A stretch of 27,513 nucleotides of DNA from Sphaeroforma arctica JP610 (taxonomy: Eukaryota; Opisthokonta; Ichthyosporea; Ichthyophonida). Positions 1-8,715 of the stretch are shown here, in pieces. Both the position numbers and the translations under genes were made by a program. The DNA is taken from positions 48,321 to 75,833 of the forward strand of contig NW_014040480.1 of the NCBI RefSeq assembly GCF_001186125.1. Direction: 5' to 3'. The notes under the pieces are model-generated. The model saw only the letters and a program-made list of their open reading frames with translations. It made no database searches and was not told where the DNA came from. The stretch's first letter is position 1; every line of letters starts with the position of its first letter.

Positions 1-1534
1 ATGTGTGTGTATGTGAGTGTGTGTGTATCGTATCTCTGATTCTCACGGCTGTTTTATATAAAAATTCGAATAAAAATCTTCCTATACCTACAAAGTGGCA
101 AGATTTTCATTTTAGTTTGAAGTCCTCGCATGGTCTGCCGAGTAGATATACCAGCAGCAGCGAGATCGTATCACTAAATAAATAGGGTTGGCGTGTTGAC
201 TTGCATAAAGTGAACATGAGCGAGACCCGTTTGAGTTTGATGCTGACTGCAAACTTGTCTTTTTCAATGTTTTTTTGGCCTTTGTAAATTCATAGCCCAT
301 TCCTTTTGTGTTCAATTTAGTGTTATGGTAAATTAACATGGAAATTAATATTTAGTTGAAAAATAGAGTTTTATACGACGTATCCCTGGCTACCTCAGAA
401 GAGTATTAAGAGTCTCGGACCGTCAACTGAGGCCTGGATTGCTATATATAGGTACCTTTATCACATACCTAAAGTATGTGATATTTACACCATGTACGCA
501 TACGCTCTATTTACTACTGAGCGTTTCTTTATAGGCATGAAGTACAGTTGCACGAACTGACATACAGTCACACGCTGTGACCGCGACCGGTAGGTGTGAC
601 AACACTATTCTAGAGACTCATAGAGTGTGACTTGAGGCGGTGACGGTGTCGACTATTGAGACTGATGATACATAGATAAATAGAAAAAGAGTACATATGT
701 AAAACTATAAATAGACTGATAGCTCATTGGACTCCGTTGTAGTATCTGATGAGTCATCATGATTCATGAACATTTTGCCGCTCATCGGCTCTTGGTTCGG
801 CTTTAGCTGTCGAACACCCAGAAACTACAGAAAGTCTTTCGCGGAAATAAAAAGAACATATACTGTATGTATGTAATTTTCTTTTATAGAAATAATACAG
901 AAACTTACTCAGTTCGTTTCTCGTTAAAACGTTTTCGAATCGATCGTTTGTTTTTGTTTTGTTTTTTGTAAAACAATATTTTCGTGTGGATTTCAACTGG
1001 GGTCTGGAGGTGTCATTCTCGAGAGAGTGAGCAGGCTATGTTCTTGAGATATTTACGTTTTAACCCCGTACAAAATGCAACCAATTTTTAGTGCGTTTAC
1101 ATACAACGTTTATTTAATCTTTACTGCATGTGGGTGCTCAGTGCTATCTTGACGTTTAATAAAAGATGAGCGTGTTAATTGAGCATATCTAAAGTCTCAC
1201 GGCCGGTTTCACATGTATATCCATTCACAAGGCTGGTATCACACATGTATATCTATTCACGTGCTGTATTCAAATACAATACGTCACATCACTTCACTTC
1301 ACACAGAGAACAATACATTGCTTCACGACAGATAGAAATTGTATGTAACCACATAGTCGGCAGCTTGCGTTGCGGATGAAGCTCTGTATTCTAGTTAGTT
1401 GTAGCGTGTGAGGTTTAAAGGTTCGTTGACGGCATAACTATCCCGGCTTAATTTCATAATTCGTATACTACCCGCTTACATTTATACGCCTCTACGTACA
1501 CATCAGCACATCTACATACACATAAACATACACC
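1..1534. other. Non-coding upstream region
   Basis: No convincing gene is seen. The first bases are a short TG-rich simple repeat. At 459-483 there is a perfect hairpin (separate entry). Around 1200-1260 a roughly 35 bp stretch containing the CACATGTATATC motif occurs twice in imperfect tandem. The short open frames here show no recognisable domain, no coding-like composition and no link to the gene starting at 1535. The last 90 bases before that gene are ACATA-rich and probably hold its promoter and 5' leader, but no clear TATA box or initiator can be singled out. Confidence 0.5.
459..483. repeat. Perfect 10-bp inverted repeat (hairpin)
   Basis: The arms TATCACATAC (459-468) and GTATGTGATA (474-483) are exact reverse complements around a five-base loop. 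It lies about 1 kb upstream of the sphingoid-base hydroxylase start. Its function is unknown. Confidence 0.7.
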
Positions 1535-4500
1535 ATGGATGTCTTTGGATTAAGGATGGAACCCTGGCAAGGCATATTCATCTTGTCGCCGGTTGTCACA
1601 TACTATACGTCGTGCATAGCATTTGGTATCATGGACTGTATGCCATCATTCGAGAAGTACCGTGTGCAGCCGAAGTTCGAGGAGAAGAGGAATAAGATCT
1701 GTTGGAAGGACGCGCTCCCTTGGGTTATATTACAGCATGCCATGCAGGTACATACGTATGCGTGTTGTATGATCACTCGGACACATATGGTATATGTGCG
1801 TATCACATAGTTGTCACTTTCCTATTAATGCTACGTATATGAGATACATGATCATTTCCATGTTTATGTTATCTGTATATCATGTTTTGAATAACCCAAT
1901 GATCACTTCTTCCATATCAATCTCATCTATCTGTATAACTTGGTGAATTGTTGTCTATATTGTCAACTATTGAGAATTTAGTATAGACTATTTTTGTATT
2001 CTTATTGAACACCCTTATTGATGTTATCTGTATGGTTCACATTATAATCGTACCATATTCGTATCGTCTATGCGATTCACATGGCGCTCACTTTCCTATC
2101 TCTGCTGTCGTCGCTTAGAGAGCAGCCGGCTTTCTTGACTTCCCATGTCACCTCCAAGCATTGATGGATGTTTGTGTACCCCGCAGTATTGTCCTCGGCC
2201 TCATTTGTTTTCTATCACCCACTGTAGTTTACACCCACTGTAACTTCGCTTAGCGTGTTTACATTGGGTCGCATAGCAAATAGCACACTATCCGTCCAGC
2301 CTTCGAGTACCCCTACCAATATTATATTTTTTGTACCGTCACTCTAGCTCTATGTACTTACTGCATTATCACACCGTGTGTACACCCTGGTTTAAATGCT
2401 CTATTTGATGCAGTATGGTTTGTCGGGATGGATATGCTTCACGTCCAGATACTACTCTATTTATAGTACCGTTCGCTTACCAATTAAGAGCAACCAGAAT
2501 TGAGTGTCAGAGATGTGGTCGTGTCCCTCTCGTAGTTCATTGCGGTGTCGAAAGGAAGGTGTGAAGTATAGATGCTGGGTAATTGTTTCATATGCATATT
2601 CTATGGCAATGATGACCTGACTTTTGTCCCTCTTGTTGGCGGATAGTTGCACGTGGGCATGAAGACGATTGTTTTTTTAAGCTCACAAGGTTCTATCAGG
2701 CATCTAGCCATATGCTTTCTATAGTATCATACTTTGCTATATTGTTCGAACATGATCGGCATATAGTCCAAGTAAATTATAAACTCTGCATTGCTTATCG
2801 TTGGCGTGTGCTGATTTGCTATTAACTGCCTCAATGATTAACACAGTAGTGACAATTCAAGGGATATCTGGCGTGTTAGTAGCGTACAAATACATGCTAA
2901 GTGAACATTACTCACTCTATCACATCCATTTCCTTGTGTAGATATTTGCCGGCATCATGTTTGTGCAATTCGAGGACTACTCGGAAGACTTCGACTCGTG
3001 GCTGGCGGTGGTACCGAAGTTTGTAGTAGCTGCCCTTGTCATGGACACGTATCAGTACTGGATTCACCGGTGGATGCACATTAACAAATGGGCCTTCGAG
3101 CACTTTCACTCATGGCATCATCGCCTGCATTGTCCTTATCCCATTGGAGCCCTGTACAACCACCCGCTCGAAGGTATGTGCTGGTATGGTACTCTTGTAT
3201 GTGAGCATTGATGTAAAATTGCATGCATGTATACATTTATGTCTGTGTAAACGCATAAGTATACATTCTTCTATATCTAGACCTATCATGTCAACGTATT
3301 GCTACTTATCCGCCCGCCCCCCAAAATCGTGTACAACGCAAACGCACTAGGATAGGTATTCATGTCGGGTAATTTTTAAAATGGTCAGATGGTAAGCATT
3401 TTGAGATCTCATTGTTTAGGAGCTCTAGGGTAAGGACGAAGCCTTTTTTATGAACGAATATATGACTCAACATGATACATCTATATATAGGTGTAGGTAT
3501 AGGTATGTATGTTTGTATGCATAATATGTATTTATGTATGTATGTATATATGTGCGTGGGTGTGTATATAGGCATATATGTATATATGCACTTATATCCG
3601 GCAAGTTCGGTAGCTCTGTAGGGTATCGCCGTCTCTACTCGCAATCTCAACCACTAGTCACTTTCATACACAGGGTTTGTGTTGGATGCCGGGAGCGGTG
3701 CTCTATCTGTGGCCGTTGCTGGGCTTGATCTTCGAGCCGCGAGTCTGTTTGTCTCAGTATCCACCTTCAAGACTGTGTGCGATCACGCGAACTACGACTT
3801 ACCCTGGAACCCTATGAATAAGCTCTTCACCAACAATGCTTCCTACCACGATATGCACCATCAATTGAGAGGTTTCCGGTATGTCATTGGCGTGTTCTTG
3901 TTGCGTATCCGTTGTTGTCATGTATGTAGCTGCGAAATATCGCTTCTGCTTTTGGATTGTTTTCTTTTATGTACATTATAATTTGGATGGTTATTAATAT
4001 TATTTGGATCATAGGAATCAGACAATTAGAATGGTATAATGGTATGCAGTTGTTGTAAATTGAATTCATTTTTAATACTTGCATCAATTTGGTTGTATAC
4101 TCATGTTTAGTAAACAAAGCAATCCAACTTGTATTCTCACAAGATATGTACATCTTACTTTGTTTGTAGTTGGCATCTAAGCGCATATCTAGTGTATCTA
4201 CGCACCACACATATATTATCAATCGTATCATGTGTTTACTCTTTATGACTAGCAGAACTATCCACATCAATCTACATGTGTGCTTATGGTATGGCCTGTG
4301 TCGTCGGTGCGCGCGTGTGTTGTTGTTCGTCACTTCATATTCAGATTTTGGAATGTTGCATTCTCTCGTAGCTGCGTTTGCCCAACTCAATCGCTCACAA
4401 TTGTGAGGAAGTCCACAAACCTTCCGATTCACGCAGTTCAACGCTTCATGTACAGCTTATATACACCCCTCGAATGCTGTTTTATAGCTTCACAGACCTC

Positions 4501-4761
4501 TCATTACTTGAACATCGACGATTCATATACAACTCAAACCCATGCATACTTGCTCATCACTGTTCAATATTGTATCAATGAATAATCAGGTTCAACTTCT
4601 CGCAGCCGTACTTCACTTTCTGGGATGACATCATGGGCACCAAAAAAATGCCCACCAGAGACGACCTCGTGCGGTGTGAGAAGCCGAAGACAGCTGTCAA
4701 ATCTGTGGCAAAAACGGAGACAGCCTCGACTAAGAGTGATGCAGCTAAGAAGGCGGAATAG
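1535..4761 (+). CDS. SUR2: Sphingoid-base C4-hydroxylase (sphinganine C4-monooxygenase), 4 exons
   Basis: Exons are 1535-1747, 2942-3173, 3674-3878 and 4590-4761, joined by GT-AG introns in phases 0, 1 and 2, giving 273 residues. The start lies in a good context (CACCATGG). The enzyme belongs to the membrane fatty-acid-hydroxylase superfamily and should add the C4 hydroxyl to sphinganine or dihydroceramide at the ER, making phytosphingosine-type bases. Di-iron histidine boxes are visible: HRWMH (113-117), HSWHH (127-131) and HDMHH (207-211), with further conserved histidines at 145 (YNHPLEG) and 186. Family landmarks YNHPLEG and FNFSQP sit where plant SBH1 has them, and the length is close to plant enzymes (about 260). 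Hydrophobic segments lie near residues 13-33, 62-80 and 92-112. The Lys/Ala-rich tail ends KKAE, a di-lysine ER-retrieval form. The gene looks intact. Naming is by remembered homology. Confidence 0.93.
1748..2941 (+). other. Intron 1 of the sphingoid-base hydroxylase gene
   Basis: This 1194 bp GT-AG intron has donor GTACAT and acceptor TTGTGTAG and is phase 0. It contains no recognisable gene or repeat family. The peptide crossing it (…LQHAMQ then IFAGIMFVQF…) reads as one uninterrupted membrane-proximal segment, so a hidden extra exon is not needed. Confidence 0.8.
3490..3592. repeat. TATG/TA microsatellite in intron 2 of the hydroxylase gene
   Basis: This is an interrupted run of TATG, TA and GTAGGTAT motifs inside the 500 bp intron 3174-3673. 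It is simple-sequence DNA and the open frames across it are artefacts. Confidence 0.8.
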
Positions 4762-5165
4762 ACCCGGTAATGGGGGTGATCGCAGAGATGGGAAAAGCGC
4801 GCGGACGTGTTTAATGGAGATACGTGTGTGACGACAATGAGGGCTTGCGTGGGCAAGTGGTAGTCGTAGTAGGAAGTGAGCGGACACATATATACGTATG
4901 TATATATACATGTGTATTTATATGTGTATTTACATATGCATGTGTATTTACATGTGTACATGCATGTGTCCACTTTTATGTCTAGAGAGGTTGATGTTGC
5001 GCCTGCAGGGATGGGTGAGTGACAATCGATAACTTCGGACGCACCGTGAAAGTCAGTGAGGTTGGGAAGACGCCCGAATGCGGCTGTATCGCATGTTGTA
5101 CATGCATGCATGCTTTTGCAACAGCGGGTGTCTGTCAGGAATTAATCTCCAGGTACATGGGTGGG

Positions 5166-5201
5166 TGCACCACTACGCACGCAACCGTACGTAGTGGTGC
5201 A
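5166..5201. repeat. Perfect 12-bp inverted repeat (hairpin)
   Basis: TGCACCACTACG (5166-5177) and CGTAGTGGTGCA (5190-5201) are exact reverse complements with a 12-base loop. It sits about 400 bp downstream of the hydroxylase stop codon. No open frame crosses it convincingly. It could be a structured transcript end or the remnant of a small inverted-repeat element. Confidence 0.75.
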
Positions 5202-5493
5202 ACGCCTGGTTGATAGTTTATGTGTGTTTAAAACTGGGTTAGTGAGACGTGTGGTAGCAGCTTACAGGTGTAGACTAGTCATGGCGGGAGGGCGTTGGTA
5301 GAGGAATATATAGGTCGATTGCAATTGGTAGATACGATGCAATCGGAGCGAAGGTAGGATGATAACAGAAATGACGTAATATAGTAAAACAGTGGAGAAG
5401 AAATAAATGTGGTCGATAAATATGGCTGCCCATCTCTTCCGGTTATCTGTACCCGGATTGTCTGTTTCGTTGTAAGTGATTTTTCTGCGTTCC

Positions 5494-5572
5494 ATGGGTG
5501 TCACCAAGGGATCCTCGAGGGCTCTCGAGAGGGAGAGGGCGTGTAGGAGGGTTAACACCCCAAGGGGACACC
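5494..5572. repeat. GC-rich interrupted inverted repeat
   Basis: GGGTGTC near 5494 faces GACACCC near 5566. Between them lie runs such as CTCGAGGGCTCTCGAGAGG, and a CTCTCTTGGAGAG palindrome follows just outside. Composition is clearly richer in GC than the surrounding DNA. The arms are short, so this is only a candidate structured element. Confidence 0.4.
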
Positions 5573-6337
5573 CTCACTCTCTCTTGGAGAGTGGGGAACC
5601 CCGACACCTCTAGACATCACCCCTGGTTATCTATTAACTTTTAACTCCTTTCAGTCTACATTTGTATACTAGTATTTTGTCTAAAAATCGGTTAGAGAGA
5701 TTTATTGAGTGCATGTGACAGAGTGTCGTACCGCCATTGAAAGTGCGCCGTGCCCGATACGAATGAAGTTCAAACGCAACCCGCTATCGAGTGTGGATAG
5801 CATATTCTGCATATCACATTTTGATGAAGCTATGTTGTCTTTAACGGAACTGTATGCTGGCGGAAAATGAGTCTACTACTGATTTTGCTACCGAGATTTC
5901 GATTGTAATGGTATGCTTGTTGACAGTCTCGGCAGTCACAATGAATAGAGCGAATCAACGTAGAACCCGTATACAAAAGAGGACATCGTCCCCGCTCTCA
6001 TTTTTATACAAAGAACAGAAATCTTTATGCATCATTCTATGCGTCTGGATATGAAATGTCAACCGTTTATCGCCGCATACAAGCATTTACACTTCTGCTC
6101 AATAAAGTTTAAAGGCTGGAAATGTTTACATGATACTGCGAGGAATCTAACTCCACACTCCAACTGTCGGCCAGTGCTGTGCCTGTGCATCAATCGGCCT
6201 ACTACGTATTCGACAACACTGCTATGGAAATTTATAGTTATGAATTGCCGCTCATCCCCTAAGCATACTCAACGGACTATCCCGCCTGACCTTCACAATA
6301 CCTTAGAATCGCACGCACACTACTAACGCTGGGTTGT

Positions 6338-6744
6338 TTAAAAACCCCTAAAACCCTAATTCCAGCGACGCCGCTAACTTGAATCACGCGTCCACTCCCT
6401 GGTGTATGTCAGTACGAAGCTAGCAACGTGGCTCTCGATGGTACTTACACGCTACCACTTGACAACCTGTGCCCTGTTGCACATTAACACCGTGCACAGC
6501 TCACGCTACTCGTCAGTGTCGTCGTGTATCTCCACTTCCAGTCTTGTTTGATCTGTACACTAATTGCGGGTCTGCAACTTGCTTGCACGTCATCTACCGA
6601 CGGTTTCAAACAGCAATGCATGATGTGCCACACGAGAGTGCGTATGTATATCGTTCATACCGTAGAATCGCTCTCAATTTAAAAGCTTGCAAAGTGTCCA
6701 ACTTAAATTGTGCATATTTTTAGGGTTTAGGGTTTTAGTGTTTT
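6338..6744. repeat. Segment bounded by inverted telomere-like motifs
   Basis: The left end reads TTTAAAAACCCCTAAAACCC (6338-6357) and the right end reads TTTTTAGGGTTTAGGGTTTT (6717-6736), so the two face each other as imperfect inverted repeats about 360 bp apart. The CCCTAAA/TTTAGGG unit is the plant-type telomere heptamer, present here in only one or two units per side. It may be the terminal repeats of a small non-autonomous element or scars of double-strand-break repair. No transposase is encoded between them. Confidence 0.45.
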
Positions 6745-7009
6745 GGTTCGAAATGCATTCGTAAATCCACCCCTTCTTCCCGCCACCTGGGTCTACGCCC
6801 ATGGCCCATTTGACGGTCGCCTGATTTCGAATATTGCGTACCTTGATCATAAACTGCAGTTCCTGACTAAAAACTACGATCAGAACACTAGAACACTGTG
6901 TGTTTATATTAGTCTTCGCACAAGAGACATAATCCGATAAATTTCAGTCACGCATAGCACACAGTCGTACGTGAGCTTCTCGATATGGTAAACCGTGTGC
7001 ACATGATGT

Positions 7010-7165
7010 GCTGGAGAACCTATTGATATATATTCGTACCTGGTCCATACCGTTCGCGTGTTTTACTAGTAGTACGGTAAGTTGACAGCTGGAGAACCTA
7101 TTGATATATATTCGTACCTGGTCCATACCGTTCGCGTGTTTTACTAGTAGTACGGTAAGTTGACA
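7010..7165. repeat. Exact 78-bp tandem duplication
   Basis: The 78 bases at 7010-7087 are repeated without a mismatch at 7088-7165. Identity between the copies means the duplication is young or recently homogenised. No gene is involved. Confidence 0.92.
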
Positions 7166-7190
7166 ATAAGTACACAATGAACACTAAATG

Positions 7191-7264
7191 TGCTTTGAAC
7201 TATGGAAATAGAAGTTCAGGCTACTGCTGCTTTGAAATATGGAAATAGAAGTTCAGGCTACTGC
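7191..7264. repeat. 37-bp tandem duplication
   Basis: Two adjacent copies (7191-7227 and 7228-7264) differ at one base. They lie 26 bp after the 78-bp duplication, so two independent tandem duplications are clustered here. Confidence 0.92.
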
Positions 7265-7705
7265 GCCCTATCTCAGTAAACAGTTACAGTAAATAATTTG
7301 ATATAACGCGTAGTGACAAACGTTTACGATTGCGCTTTTGTTTGCGACATATCTCCAATCGCATCAAGGAGTGAAGCATGGCGCCATAACTATTAGCACA
7401 TAAGCCTCTACAACTAAAGAGCGTATTACTATTATGCTGTTCTCGTGTCCAACTGTAATCGCAGCAGCTCAACTTGTATCGACAACTGTATTACCATATG
7501 TGTTGACACTTCTGGACTAAATTCGATACTATCTGCATATTCAGAATTATACCCCAGTGGGTTAATGTTTCTGGCTGTATCCCGGTTCAATACTACCACA
7601 CATGTTCATGAAAACCATTTAATGATATCATGAGTGCCGCTTGTACTCTCTGACGTTGCACAGTACTCGCTGAGTGGAGGTCAATACTCAGGCCCCGTTG
7701 ATAGT

Positions 7706-7819
7706 ACCTATGTGACAGAATTCTGTATCAGATCAATGCATCCACATTGGTTGTTGTTTGTCAGTGGACAACACCTATGTGACGGGATTTTGTATTAGAT
7801 CAATGCGTCCAGATTGGCT
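7706..7819. repeat. Imperfect direct repeat, 67-bp spacing
   Basis: ACCTATGTGAC…GATCAATGC…ATTGG at about 7706-7752 recurs at about 7773-7819 with roughly eight substitutions. It is probably an older tandem duplication. Confidence 0.7.
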
Positions 7820-8544
7820 GTTTATAAACAAGTCCAATTCAGGGCAACAGATCCGGTGTGGCTGCAATGCCGTATAGCTGTAACCAAGCGTGGAACGGGC
7901 CATATACAATAAACACTGATATACTGAACTACTTATCAGAAACACAGCAGTTTTATTTATTTATTTTTAAAATTGTAGACGTTTCATGATATGGGCTATA
8001 AATATCACTTTTTAGTTTTTACTCCCATTGCTTAACAGTGACACAAATAAAACTAAAATATGTACAGTGCGTACTGTGGGTATCCCTATCCCGTTTATAC
8101 GGGTAAATATTTGTTCGGGGCCTTGAAGCTTGAGGTTTATTTGTTTTACAAAAAAAATTGTTTTCTAATATTTTCCCTCGATGTATTATAGTACATATAG
8201 GGTGTGGGTTTTTGTGTCATTTGACCCATAGAAACGTTTTATTAATAAAAGTATGTATCGTTTACGCTACACTTTTAAATTGGTCCTCTTTAACGGATTG
8301 AGGTTATCTGTGGGTTTATGTATTGCAATATTTTTTAAACGTACATTGAGACGCTATCATAGCCTCTACTTTGCTGTCGTGTATCTTTGTTCCTCGGCTG
8401 ATCACTGAAGATCTTAATAGCTACAACCCCTTGACTATTTAGATAGTATATGCTACGTTAAGTCTACATACACAACCCCTTTTAAGGATAGTTAACTGCT
8501 GTAGTTTCCATTCACAATCTCTCCCATTGCACCACCGTCCCTTA

Positions 8545-8588
8545 TATATATATAGATATACATTATATATAGATATAGATATAGATAC

Positions 8589-8635
<47 letters not shown>

Positions 8636-8712
8636 CAGTGTATATGTACGTATGTATATGTCTATATCTAAATATATAAATAGACATATATATTTATATA
8701 TCTAATATACAT
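8545..8712. repeat. TA/ATAG microsatellite upstream of the EAF gene
   Basis: Runs of TATA, ATAGAT and a pure (TA)n tract at about 8595-8628 fill the bases directly before the EAF start codon. They would make up the 5' leader or core promoter, so repeat length may affect expression. The open frame on the minus strand here is simple-repeat translation. Confidence 0.85.
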
Positions 8713-8715
8713 ATA

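Larger units (their letters stand above)
4762..5853. other. Gene-poor region downstream of the hydroxylase gene
   Basis: No gene is supported. It holds a TATA/TGTATT-type simple repeat around 4885-4975, a perfect hairpin at 5166-5201 and a GC-rich inverted-repeat zone around 5494-5572. An AATAAA at 5402-5407 is the nearest canonical poly(A) signal found on the plus strand, about 640 bp after the stop, so it may or may not serve the hydroxylase mRNA. Confidence 0.5.
5854..8560. other. Long intergenic region without a recognisable gene
   Basis: None of the short open frames resembles a known family or has neighbouring exons that fit. The region holds a facing pair of telomere-like motifs (6338-6744), two exact or near-exact tandem duplications (7010-7165, 7191-7264), an imperfect 67-bp-spaced repeat (7706-7819) and AT-rich DNA from 7940 on. 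Regulatory DNA of the EAF gene may lie in the last kilobase. Confidence 0.5.

Noticed and set aside
757-996. Minus-strand open frame of 79 codons near the left edge
   Set aside because: It is lysine- and serine-rich without a domain or a partner exon, and is too short to support by itself.
3884-4441. Minus-strand open frame of 185 codons inside the last intron of the hydroxylase gene
   Set aside because: It has no recognisable domain, a composition typical of translated AT-rich intron, and no splice partners; it probably exists by chance.
4564-5111. Minus-strand open frames of 115 and 178 codons
   Set aside because: They overlap the last coding exon of the hydroxylase on the opposite strand and a simple repeat; no family resemblance.
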